Part shown: in pieces, positions 23,621-34,100 of the stretch | Layout: each line of letters begins with the position of its first letter | How positions within the stretch are numbered: the first letter of the stretch is position 1 | Assembly (NCBI GenBank): GCA_945860865.1 | Contig: CAMARW010000004.1 | Span: 124,001 to 188,000 of the forward strand | Length of the DNA stretch: 64,000 nt | Direction of reading: 5' to 3' | Source: Chitinophaga pinensis | GTDB lineage: Bacteria > Bacteroidota > Bacteroidia > UKL13-3 | Position numbers and translations under genes: made by a program | The notes under the pieces: generated by a model | The model's input: only the letters and a program-made list of their open reading frames with translations | The model's database searches: none | What the model was told of the DNA's origin: nothing

Positions 23621-26170
23621 TCATAGCCGCATGTTTATCCAAACTCCTGGTCCTTGATAAACTTGGTTAATAAAGTAAAAATTGCAACCTACACCCAACT
23701 TGTTTATAATTTCTGTGAGACCATAACCAAACTCTATGTAGTTGCCATGTTCTTTTGTTTGTAGGGCATTTACATGTAAACTTTCTTTGAAACTAAATAG
23801 GGCAAAGACGGGTATTTGTTTGATGAATAGTTTTTTAAAATCAAGTATCACTTGCAGACTTTCGTATTTTTTTTGAGTGCTAAAGGCATAGAATGGCAGC
23901 TGTTTAAATTTTAAGCCCGAAGCATCTGTATAAAACCAACTTTGATTGGCTTCAAAATGGTGGTAATCGTTAAAATAAATTGGCTGGGTATTGAAGAAAA
24001 ATCCTTGGTTAAACTGATACCTCAGTTGCAGCCAATGCCAAACATAAACATCCTGTTTAATTTGATAACTTAGCTTTTGAAACTGCGTATTTTTGCCACG
24101 TCCTTCTAAAAATGCTACGCTTATAATAGGCCATTCATTATCGGTATAAATTTTCCTATTATAGCGCATTTTAAAGCCTTGTTTAAATCGGTAGCTTGCA
24201 CCAACACGCCACTGGTAACTTTGGTATGAACCTAAATTTACGCCCATAGCAGGTATGTTTGTGGAGAAGCTTGGGCTTGTAAAGCGGTCAATATTTTCAA
24301 GCGAAAACCTATTGTAATAAGCTGCACTTAGCTCTAATTGTAATCCGTTTACAAGTTCTTGTTTAACAGAAACCCCAAGCTGCTCTTGCATAAACCACTT
24401 TGAGTAATTGTTCCCAAAGGCCAACAATTGAATGGCATCTACCCAAGGGTGTATGCCATTGGGATTATAATCCAAGATTTTACTGGAAGCAGAAATCGCT
24501 AAAAAGCCCATTTTTTGGGGCCAATAGCGGTAAGTAAATTGAATACCCATTTGCGGTATTTTTCTTTCTAGTGGAATTTTAAAATCGCTCTGCCATACCC
24601 AATTATTGGGCTTGGTATTTCCACATCTCGTTAAAAATTGAAGTCCAACCCCCTCTACCGCGTTTAGGCTTGGAAAAGCCAATAGGCCGCTGTGCTTAAA
24701 ATACCTTTGCTTGCTAAGTAAAAGGCTATCGCCTCCTAGCAGAAACATGCCTAGGGTGTATCTTTTTTTCGATGGCTTGCTTGCTACCGATTTATTATCT
24801 TGGTTTAAATTCTCTTCAAAACTTCGTTTTTCATGGTCTAATAAAGGCACGCTTCTTTCTTGCTCCCAAAACGCAGAATCTCTGAAGTAAGCTAAAGAAT
24901 CTATGCTAATTTCTGTGCTATCGTTTACACTGTTTTGTTCATTGTCTTGCAGGGTACTTTCCTTTTTCATGCGCGCGGCCAATTGCAGCATTTCGCGTTT
25001 GTTTAAGTTTTCTTTTTGGAGTAATTCGGCAATTTTTTCTTGATTTTTTGTGCTGCTTTTAGACTTTTTTATTTCGGTTCGAACCAACTCTTCTTTTACA
25101 GGAATAGAGGCCGGCGAGTTTTTCTTTACCCAAGAATGATCGAGGTTTGGATTCAATTTTATTTGGTAATCTTTGATAGAAACAAAATACCTGTATGAGC
25201 CTTTTACGCCCAAATAATCGCCTTCGGCGGTAAAATCATAACTTATAGGAAGCCAAACAAAAGGGTAATTGGGCACAGACTGAAACCTGGTTTTGGTAAT
25301 TATTTGCATACCTTGTTCTTGCCGCGTGAGCCACAAACTATGGATGCACCACAATCCATCTATGATATAAATATCTCCCTTAAAAACATCATTGCCTTTG
25401 CGTTTAGGTTCAACCCTAATTTTATTTATTTCTACACCGTTTTCGTAAAAACTGCCGCTTAGGGTAAAGTTATAAACGCTAAAAGCTTGCGGAGATAAAG
25501 GTGAAACAATTTCGTTGTTTTTGTTGCTATACCAGCTGCCTCTTACCATACGCATTGGTTTGGGAGCGCCGCTGTTGGGCATGGTGGAGGATATGGAAAG
25601 TACTTTTTCTTTATAGGTAGCAGGTTGTAAAAATTGCAATTCGTTTATGCTTTCTGTTAAATAAGATTTGCCTACAGCAAGGCCAATAGATTTAATGGCT
25701 GGCTTTAAAATTCTGGGCGATTCGTCTATTTTGCCCGTTCCTTTTACGTAAACTTTGGCTTGGTAAGTAAGCACCTGACGGTAATAGTAGGGAGCGGCAC
25801 CAATGGCTTTACGCATAATGGTATGGGCTAAGTTTTCGTTTTTACTGCTTACGGTATGCTCCTTAAAAGTATACACTTGCTCGCTTAAAATAGGTTCGAG
25901 CTGAACCCACTCATTTTCAATTTTTACAGGCAAGATGAGGGTTTGGTAATCTACACTTTTAAAAACCAGTTGGTATGAGCCGCTGGTCAATGGAAGGGTA
26001 AAAGTGCCATCTAGGGCTGTATGTGTGCCTGTTTGCGTGCCTTGTATATAAATGCTAACGTAGGATAAAGCAAGACCCTGTTTATTTTTGAGGGTTCCTT
26101 TTATGCCTTGGGCAAAAGATTGGTTCAGAAAAAAAAGGAAAATAAAACCGAATTTTAGGAGGTTTTGCAT
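23621..26170 (-). CDS. DUF5686 family outer-membrane protein with carboxypeptidase-like domain
   Basis: 849 residues. Signal peptide NLLKFGFIFLFFLNQSFAQ, then a carboxypeptidase-regulatory-like Ig fold (GIKGTLKNKQGLALSYVSIY ... DGTFTLPL) at residues 22-90, as in TonB-linked proteins. The rest is DUF5686: NENLAHTIMRKAIGAAPYY opens it, followed by a long beta-rich part expected to form an outer-membrane barrel. A charged low-complexity stretch (KSKSSTKNQEKIAELLQKEN) lies near residue 380. The family is common in Bacteroidota and its exact role is unknown. Convergent with priA (32-base gap). Confidence 0.85.
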   Translation of the reverse strand: MQNLLKFGFIFLFFLNQSFAQGIKGTLKNKQGLALSYVSIYIQGTQTGTHTALDGTFTLPLTSGSYQLVFKSVDYQTLILPVKIENEWVQLEPILSEQVYTFKEHTVSSKNENLAHTIMRKAIGAAPYYYRQVLTYQAKVYVKGTGKIDESPRILKPAIKSIGLAVGKSYLTESINELQFLQPATYKEKVLSISSTMPNSGAPKPMRMVRGSWYSNKNNEIVSPLSPQAFSVYNFTLSGSFYENGVEINKIRVEPKRKGNDVFKGDIYIIDGLWCIHSLWLTRQEQGMQIITKTRFQSVPNYPFVWLPISYDFTAEGDYLGVKGSYRYFVSIKDYQIKLNPNLDHSWVKKNSPASIPVKEELVRTEIKKSKSSTKNQEKIAELLQKENLNKREMLQLAARMKKESTLQDNEQNSVNDSTEISIDSLAYFRDSAFWEQERSVPLLDHEKRSFEENLNQDNKSVASKPSKKRYTLGMFLLGGDSLLLSKQRYFKHSGLLAFPSLNAVEGVGLQFLTRCGNTKPNNWVWQSDFKIPLERKIPQMGIQFTYRYWPQKMGFLAISASSKILDYNPNGIHPWVDAIQLLAFGNNYSKWFMQEQLGVSVKQELVNGLQLELSAAYYNRFSLENIDRFTSPSFSTNIPAMGVNLGSYQSYQWRVGASYRFKQGFKMRYNRKIYTDNEWPIISVAFLEGRGKNTQFQKLSYQIKQDVYVWHWLQLRYQFNQGFFFNTQPIYFNDYHHFEANQSWFYTDASGLKFKQLPFYAFSTQKKYESLQVILDFKKLFIKQIPVFALFSFKESLHVNALQTKEHGNYIEFGYGLTEIINKLGVGCNFYFINQVYQGPGVWINMRL

Positions 26171-26255
26171 TGCAGCTAAGATGCGAAAACTTTTTTATTT
26201 TCAAAAGAGGCATATTTTCCTATTTTCGTAGCACTAAAAAGTAATTATAAAATAC

Positions 26256-26816
26256 ATGGCAAATACGGGTGATTTATTTAAAGGTTGTTTCATTAGACAT
26301 AACAACGAATTATGCCAGGTTTTGGAATACCAACACCGCACACCAGGCAATTTAAGAGCGTTTTACCAAGTGGTTGTGCGCAATGTAAAATCGGGTAAAC
26401 AAATGGAACACCGGTTTCGTGCAGGCGAATCGGTAGAAATGGTTCGTGTGGAGTTTAAAGAAATGCAATTCTTGTATAAAGACGGTACAAGTTTGGTTAT
26501 TATGGATCCAGAAACTTTTGATCAGATATACATTGAAGAATCTTTATTAGGCGATTCTGTGAAGTTCTTGAAAGAGGAAATGATTTTGAAAGTATCTTTT
26601 GAAGGCGATTTATGCTTAAGTGCAGAAATGCCAACTTTTGTTGTTTTAACCATAGATTACGCAGAACCAGGTGTAAAAGGTGATACCGCAACCAACACGC
26701 TTAAACCAGCTCGTTTAGATAATGGTGCCGAAGTAATGGTGCCTCTATTTGTAAACCCAGGCGATAAAGTAAAAGTAGATACCAGAACTGGCGATTACGT
26801 GGAGAGAGTGAAGTAG
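26256..26816 (+). CDS. efp: Translation elongation factor P
   Basis: 186 residues, standard three-domain EF-P; it relieves ribosomes stalled on proline runs. Domain I carries the loop QHRTPGNLRAFY. Aligned with E. coli PGKG, the position of modified Lys34 is Asn32 here, so the classical lysylation by EpmAB or rhamnosylation of Arg at the tip cannot apply. Domains II and III look normal, with the late signature FVNPGDKVKVDTRTGDYVER. The following inverted repeat (26821-26912) separates it from convergent trhO. Confidence 0.95.
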   Translation: MANTGDLFKGCFIRHNNELCQVLEYQHRTPGNLRAFYQVVVRNVKSGKQMEHRFRAGESVEMVRVEFKEMQFLYKDGTSLVIMDPETFDQIYIEESLLGDSVKFLKEEMILKVSFEGDLCLSAEMPTFVVLTIDYAEPGVKGDTATNTLKPARLDNGAEVMVPLFVNPGDKVKVDTRTGDYVERVK

Positions 26817-26820
26817 GCGG

Positions 26821-26912
26821 TTAACAATTACGAATTACGGATTACGAATTACGAATGAAAAACAATTTCTGTCTTCATTTTTAATTCGTAATCCGTAATT
26901 CGTAATTGTTAA
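26821..26912. repeat. 31-bp inverted repeat of ATTACGA words between convergent genes
   Basis: Bases 26821-26851 are exactly complementary to 26882-26912, with a 30-base loop. The arms are built from repeats of ATTACGA/ATTACGG. The right arm includes the trhO stop codon (26909-26911). The hairpin sits between efp and trhO, which converge, and probably acts as a two-way transcription barrier. Confidence 0.8.
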
Positions 26913-27826
26913 ACTCCCGGTTTGGCGTAAAAGCCTGTTCCGTTGTATATGCGTTTGTTGGGAGATTGCATGCAATCTTTGTTGCAGCAGCCTTCCATTT
27001 CATTTGAGCATGCTTCGCACATGGTAAATTGCTCGTTGCAATCTACATTAGCGCAATTTAAACTGCGCGGCACTTTAACCCCGCACTTTTTACATTCAGA
27101 AATTACCTCCGGATTTACCTCATTAATAGGTACCGTTACGCGTCCATCAAATACGTATAAAACGCCATCAAAGTCTTTGCCGCCGGTTTCTTTGGCATAA
27201 CCAATAATGCCATCATATAATTGGTATACATCATTAAAACCTTGTTCTATTAAATAAGCCGAAGCCTTCTCGCATTTGATGCCGCCAGTACAATAGGTAA
27301 CAATTTTTTTGTCTTTATATTTTTCTAACTCTTTTACCTTCTCCGGAAATTCTCTAAAAGTTTCCATGTCAAAAGTGATGGCGTTTTTAAACTTGCCCAT
27401 TCGCGTTTCGTAATTAGAACGCACATCTACCACTATAACATCACCTTGTTGCTGCATTTCTTGAAAGGCTTTGCCATGCAGGTGTTTCCCAGAAAGGCGA
27501 ATAGGATTTACATTTTTTAAGCCTGAGTGCACAATTTCGTTTTTTAAACGCACATGTATTTTACTAAACGGAATATGGTCGAATTCGTCTACTTTAAAGC
27601 TAATGCCTTCAAAGCGTGGATCCGATTTTAAATCGTCCATATATACATTCATTTGTTGAGGAGTGCCAGCAATAGTGCCGTTTATACCTTCACGTGCAAT
27701 ATAAATTCTACCTTTAATGCCCAGCTTTTTGCAATAAGCTAAGTGGTGACCCACATATTCTTCTGCATCAAAAATGGGGGTATAAAAATAATAAGCCAAT
27801 ACCCAATAAACTGATTTCTTTTTCAT
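26909..27826 (-). CDS. trhO: tRNA uridine(34) hydroxylase TrhO (rhodanese family)
   Basis: 305 residues from the ATG at 27824-27826 (MKKKSVYWVLAYYFY). An ATG 13 codons earlier lies inside the promoter and is rejected. TrhO (YceA) hydroxylates U34 of certain tRNAs using O2. An N-terminal acylphosphatase-like domain (GIKGRIYIAREGINGTIAG) is followed by a rhodanese domain with the active loop TYCTGGIKCEKA. The C-terminal end is cysteine-rich (CKKCGVK-VPRSLNCANVDCN ... CEACSNEMEGCC), consistent with a zinc-binding tail seen in many members. Confidence 0.93.
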   Translation of the reverse strand: MKKKSVYWVLAYYFYTPIFDAEEYVGHHLAYCKKLGIKGRIYIAREGINGTIAGTPQQMNVYMDDLKSDPRFEGISFKVDEFDHIPFSKIHVRLKNEIVHSGLKNVNPIRLSGKHLHGKAFQEMQQQGDVIVVDVRSNYETRMGKFKNAITFDMETFREFPEKVKELEKYKDKKIVTYCTGGIKCEKASAYLIEQGFNDVYQLYDGIIGYAKETGGKDFDGVLYVFDGRVTVPINEVNPEVISECKKCGVKVPRSLNCANVDCNEQFTMCEACSNEMEGCCNKDCMQSPNKRIYNGTGFYAKPGV

Positions 27827-27835
27827 AATCAACTG

Positions 27836-27866
27836 CAAATTTAGCCATATTTTAAATCTGCTCAAA
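27836..27866 (-). promoter_or_regulatory. Promoter of trhO
   Basis: Read on the minus strand: TTTG (27866-27863), 19 bases, TAAATTTG (27843-27836), a perfect match to the Bacteroidota consensus. The predicted transcript start is about five bases before the ATG at 27826. Confidence 0.75.
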
Positions 27867-27880
27867 CAAAATGCTATTTA

Positions 27881-28018
27881 TTTCGTAAAACTAATTTTAT
27901 ACACAAAGTAAAACTTAACAGCATTAAAGACTTTGATAGGGGGCATTTAGTACCTGCATCAGACATGGGTAGGTATCAAGAACCTCTTCAAAATTATTCA
28001 GTGCATAGGAACCACTAA
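27881..28018 (+). pseudogene. Possible relic of a DNA/RNA non-specific endonuclease
   Basis: In one plus-strand frame, 27929-27967 reads DFDRGHLVPASDM. DRGHLxPAxDM is the catalytic signature of the NUC1/NucA nuclease family, with the His as general base. The frame is open upstream through the trhO promoter without a good start, and it stops 17 codons later at 28016 without the Asn of the metal site (SNxxPQ region). If not chance, this is a small remnant of a decayed gene. A second stretch to 28088 (AALVADAANMKEN, another frame) may be more debris. Confidence 0.35.
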
Positions 28019-28101
28019 AGCAGGCCAAAGTTGCAAAAGAACCACCAGCAGCTTTAGTAGCAGATGCAGCTAACATGAAAGAAAACTAAATCGCTAGTGG
28101 T

Positions 28102-31100
28102 TTAATTTTTTAACAACTTAAACCGCCTTACTTCTTCCTTATTTTTTATACTTATGATATAGAATCCAGGTGCAAGTAAATTTAAACCATCAAGTTTATA
28201 ATAGTTAGAAAAAGGAATAATTTTCTGACAAATCATTTGCCCGTTTATGTCGCACAAATTTATTTCTATTGTTTCCTCAATGGCATTGCTCGATTCAATC
28301 ATTAAATAGTTTGCAAACGGGTTAGGATATACATTTATGTTGTTTGAACCAAACGTTTCTGCCTGTAAAAGAATGCTTTTTGAAAAGGAGAAACTTCCAT
28401 CTTTATCTATTAACCTTAAGCGGTAAAAGTATCTTGAGTTTGCTGTTGTTTCATTGTCTAAATAGCTATAATACTGGCTTTTTTCGCTATTACCTGATGC
28501 TTTTACTTGGCCAATCAACTTAAAATTTAAGCCATCCTCTGATTTTTCTATTTCAAAACTTTCACTATTTTTTTCGGAGGCTGTTTGCCAATATAAATGA
28601 TTTACATTGTCTTTAATATTACCTGCAAAAGAGATTAAACGGATAGGTAAAATACCTCCGCTGGCTACACCAAATTGACCAAAGCTTGTAGCTGTTCCCA
28701 AAGATTGAAAATAAGGGTTTGCGCCACCTGCGGTGTTGGCGGTATTACCCACCCACTGAGTTCCTGTGTACCTACCAGCATAACTAACACTTCTATTAAA
28801 ACCAATTAATTCATCTGCAATATTCCATATAAACGTTAAATTTACATTGCTACCACCAGGCACAAATTCTTTTACATGCCAGGTTTTATCAACAACATTG
28901 GCCGTATAAAAAGGACCAATTGGCGAGCCTGATGCAGCATATTGATTAAATACTTTTGGCGTTACCCTGGCGGCAAAATGATCGCTTACACTCAAATTTC
29001 GTATGGTACATGGTGTATAACTTTGCGGGTTCGAACCAATAGGAAAAGTAACAATGCCAGATCTGCCAGAGGTCCCAATATTCTGAATAACCAGATTGCC
29101 AGTATCATTGGTAACTATAAATTTATTAGCAGAATTTGCACCCAATATATTGGCGGTGCTTCCCAAAATGGTTAAGTTAAACTGATTTAATCGAATGGTG
29201 CCATCTACAAAGGTTAATTGATTGCTAACAGTTGCAGGGCCGCTCAATTGAACACCTGCCGCATTGTTTATAGTTAGATTGTGGTAGCCAATAGCTGGAA
29301 TAACTTGTAGTGTATTTCCTGAAAAAGAAAGCGTTCCAAGTGTATTTGCTAGGGTTCCATTTAGGTCTACCGGACCATAAATATCTAATTTGGATGCAGC
29401 ATTATTTAAGGTTACCTGCGCTCCTAAGGCAATACTTAACTTAAAACAAGTTGGGGTACTATCGCTAATCACAGGCAAATTACTTACGTTGTTTATAATA
29501 GCATTTGTGTTAGGAGTTGGTACCAAAGCACAACTCCAGTTGGCAGGGTTGCTCCATTGACTGCTTACTGCACCTGTCCAATTATTGTTGCTTATTACAA
29601 TTAAACGAACAGCAATGCTAGTATCAAAATCATTACAAATACCGCTTACCACACACCTGTATTGATTATTATGCAAGTTAGAGTTGGGCGCAATAAGCAC
29701 AAGCGAGTCTTTATCTGAACCTCTATAAATGGCATCATCTTGTAGGTTCAGCCATAGGGTGCTTTGTTTTACTTGCCACTGGTATTTAAGTGCAGAGCCC
29801 AATGCCTTTATGCCAAAAAAAGCATTTCCTCCGCTGCAAGTTAGGGTGTCGTTTAGGGCTTGTTTAGTTATAAAAGCCTGACCAGTGCTAATTGTAAACT
29901 CGTTAGATCCAATATCAGATGGAATAAGCCTAGGTTGTTTATTATAATCCTGTTGAATGGTAACAAAAGATCCAGCGTTATTAATTCGGCAGGAGTTACT
30001 TTTTAAATTTCCATTATTTTTATTTTCAAAAAACGAATCGGCAAGTAGCTCTATGTTTGTATTGCTTATATTGTATAATGGGTTTCCAGTTGCAGCATTC
30101 CAAGCATTTAAACTTCTAACGGTGCCAATAGGAAATTCTACCAACGCACTTGTTGATTTAGCAACCAGCAGATTATTATTATGGAGCGTATTTAGGCTTA
30201 AATTACTGCTTAAAGCATAATGCAACCCAGCACCCAATCTCTCGTTATAAAAAATGTTATTTATAAACTCAATTGCAGCGGTAGTGCTACTCGTATTTCT
30301 GTAAAAGGCAGAACTATTATTTGGGTTATAGTTAACTCCTCCAATGTAAATATTGTTGTAGTAAAATTGATTATTGCCACCAGAACTTGCGACTTCTATT
30401 CCTCTAACTATAGGTTGTGTTGCAGATATATTTTGTGCAAGGCTAATTTGGTTGTTGTGATAGATGCCGCTTCCATTAGAACCAATAAATATTCCTCTTA
30501 AAACGCCACTATTATTTGATAAACCCGTATGAGTAGCTTGTAAGTTGTAGATTCTGTTCCTTTGAACCTGACTATTTTTAAGAGCGCTCATAATGGCAAT
30601 TCCCGTTACTGTAGAACCATTTAAACTGCTCTGATTATGAAGGTTGAAAATGAGGTTGTTTTCAATGTTATTGTCTGCTCTAGCACTCGAAACCCTAATG
30701 CCCACACATGAAAAATCTAAAGCAATAGTATTAGAAGCTCGAGTAAATAAATGACTAATTTCATTGTCTTGAATGTTAAAAACTCCATTTTCCAAACTTA
30801 GGCCAACAGAAAATCCTGCGCCATTGTTAAAAATATTCCTAATTTGATTATCTATTATGTTTACAGCACTAGAACTGTTATACCTAATACCATAAAAACT
30901 TTGGCCAACCGCAATACTATCTGATAAGCCCACACTGGTATTAGCCACGCCAATAGTATTGTTTTTGATAAGAAGTTTTCCGCCAATGCCATAAATACCT
31001 GTAAAGGATCCTGCACTTCCGTTAAGTAATATATTGCCAATGTTATTGTATTCTATTCGTGTATTTTGAAGGTTACCTCCATTCACAAGAATGGCGGTGT

Positions 31101-34100
31101 AAAAATTACTATTTTTAAACGGATTTCCGGCCCTTGTTTCCGAGCTGCCCCCAATAGAGTTATGGGTTATTAAGGTGTTGTTTAATCCGTTAAAAACATA
31201 AATGCCATATAAGCCTATATTGTGCGTAATGTTATGTAAATTATATATTTTATTATGCCCAATAATAGCACTATTGCCCGAACCAACTATGATTGCATAG
31301 TGGGTTGTATTTTTGGCTACTCTTTGTATAAAATGATTTCCCTTAGCAGATTCTAAAGAATCTCCAATACTTAAATTTTTACCTGCGTTTGCAACATATA
31401 ATCCATAGGTATTATAGTCTAAAATCATGTTTCCTATAACTTTACTGTTAGTAATATTGCCTGCAGCCGAGTTAATAACAATGGGTGTATTAGGAGCATT
31501 TGTGCTATCATTTAAAGGCGGACGAACTATATTGTTTTGAATAATAATATGCTCAGATGGCAATACAATAGAGCTTGTTCCTAGGTTAATGGTTCCTATG
31601 CCAGAGTTGGCCGAATTTCCTTCGATTATGCAATTTCTGATTGTATCGTTATTTCCGCTTCTAATTCTAATGCTTGGCGCGGTAGAAGCATTTGGGGTGC
31701 TGCCAATGGTATTTCTAAAGATTAAGTTTCTTGTGGTTCCGCCATCTATGGTAACGCCCGAGGCACCATCTAAACACACCAATCCTAATGCTCCCGTATT
31801 TACGGCACCAGTAATAACTCTTGCATTATTATCTGGTTTAATTAACAAGGAAAATCCGCCCAAACCGGAATTGGTTAAAGCTACCGTGCCAGTTTCTGTG
31901 GTGTTTGAAACAATGGTAGCCACCGTGTTTCCGCTTAAAACACCATTATTAATAGCTGCAAATAATCCAGTGGCTCCCGTAAGTGTAGTGTAGGTTTGGC
32001 CTGAACCAACTGTTAATGCGGCAGGCAAGCCGTTTACAATATTATATGTATAGGCATTGCTAGGGGCTAAAACCATGCTGTTTACGTTGACGTGATTGCC
32101 GCCAACAAATGGATTAAAAAACACATTACTTGGATTAGCAGAGTCTTGTGCAACTATATAATATTGATATCGCTGTCCCAATGCCACTGGAAGTCCTGTT
32201 AAGCCATAATCCAATGTAAAACTCCAAACGCCTGCGTTGCTATTTCCAGAAATTAAGTTGCCTTGCATACTTTGCCAAGCGCTTGTAGTGGGTAATAATC
32301 TGCGATAATAAATACGTGGTCTCCAACTGGTGCTTGTATTTACCCCTTTATCAGCATCTTTTATAGTTACGTTAAATGTTCGGTTGCTTGTACTGGTTGT
32401 ATTGCTTAAAGGCAAGTAATCTATGGAGGGCGCAAAAATATCTACTTTATTATAATTGCCTGCATCGGCTCCAATATCATTGGGTGTATTGCTTTGGCGT
32501 GGGTCTCCTTCAAAATCTGTCTCAATTTCAGCAATTTCCATCCCGCTTCCTTCTGCTGCACTATTGCTTTGTAGTTTCAATGATAGATTGCTGCTGTTGC
32601 CATTTGGGTTCAAAAAGTTTGGATTGCCTATTCCCGAATTAAAATCCATAAAGGTATTTGAACGCCAGGCCTGAATATTGGTATAATCATTTGTATTTAA
32701 CCTTCCAAAATTACCACCACTGTTTGGTGCATAATATATATTATGGTCTAGGGTTAATCCATTAATATTAAATTGTGCAAAACTAATGGCATAATGTTTT
32801 GCCGAACTAGGCAGACTATTAGTTCTATTATTATAAAAAATATTGTTTATGATATTGCGTGTTCCAGAGGCAATATCAAAATTTAAAAAGGCAAAACTGT
32901 TTAAATTATTTGGGCCATTATTAGCTCCGCCTATGTAAATAGAATTATGGTAGTACGAATTGGAATTTGTGTTGTTGTAATCGAATATGCCAATAAATGA
33001 ATGGTTCCCAACAATATTGTTTCCATTGCTATCTATTCCCAATCGAATCATGTTGTTGGCAGCCAAACAATATTTGTTGCTATTTTGAATGCCATAAATA
33101 GTTGCTCCATTAATGGCCGCAGAACCAAGGGTATGCACAAAGTTATTTGATAATAAATTTGTGCCACTCGACGAATTGATATACCTAATTCCAAATACAT
33201 TATTCATAGATGGATTACTGGCATTGCTTGCATATATGTTTGAGATGGTATTGTAATTGCAAACTTGGTCGGGACCACTACTGGCATGCCAAATTCCAAC
33301 GGCTGGTGAGTTATATCCTATTTGGGAAATTACGCTTCTCGAAAATAACTTAAAGATATTATTATTGCTTACATTAAAACTTCCTGTTGAGTTAATATAA
33401 ATGCCACAAACATTGGCATTACTGTCTGTATTATCTGCATGCAAATTGGCAATGGTATTACCCAATATACTTGTTTGTGATACTACAGTTGGACCAACAA
33501 TGCCATGCGTATAAGCTTTGCTTTGGTTGTGAATACTGTTTGCTTGAGTGCTGCTTCCAATGGTATTATCGGTAATTAACATTGCTGGTACAGCACTTGC
33601 AACCCTGATGCCTGCAAACTGAATGTTTCCTAAACCAGTGGTTCCAATATTAAATCCTGAAATGGTATTGTAGCTAATTTGCGTTTCTTCGTAGGCACTT
33701 CCACCTCCTAAATAAATAGCTGAAAAATCGATGATTCCCGTGCTATTATTAATGCTAATCTTTAAATTGTTTTGGTCTGAACCTAATTGGTTTCCACTTA
33801 CATTAAACGCTCCATTGATGAGGTGAATGAGGGAATTAATTCCTGAGCTTCCCAACCAGTTTAATTGAATGTTTTGAATGTAATTTCCCAAAATAACATT
33901 GGTATTGCTGGCAGATAGGTTCAGCCTTATAAAATTAACATAACCTGTGCCAGTATATTGGGTTGATGTGCCGCCGCATTGGGCCGCAGAACCTCCAATA
34001 TAGTTTCCAATAAGGGTATAATTTGAACCTGTAAAAAGGTTTATAGCACCTGCATAGCTTGCGCTTATGTTTCGGGTGCTGGTTTGGAAAAAGGAATTAT

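Noticed and set aside
27827-27865. Upstream ATG for trhO
   Set aside because: It lies between the TTTG and TAAATTTG promoter elements, so it would not be in the mRNA.
29028-29037. GGTTCGAACC as part of a tRNA T-arm
   Set aside because: It is in the middle of a coding sequence with no cloverleaf around it; it belongs to the dispersed decamer set.
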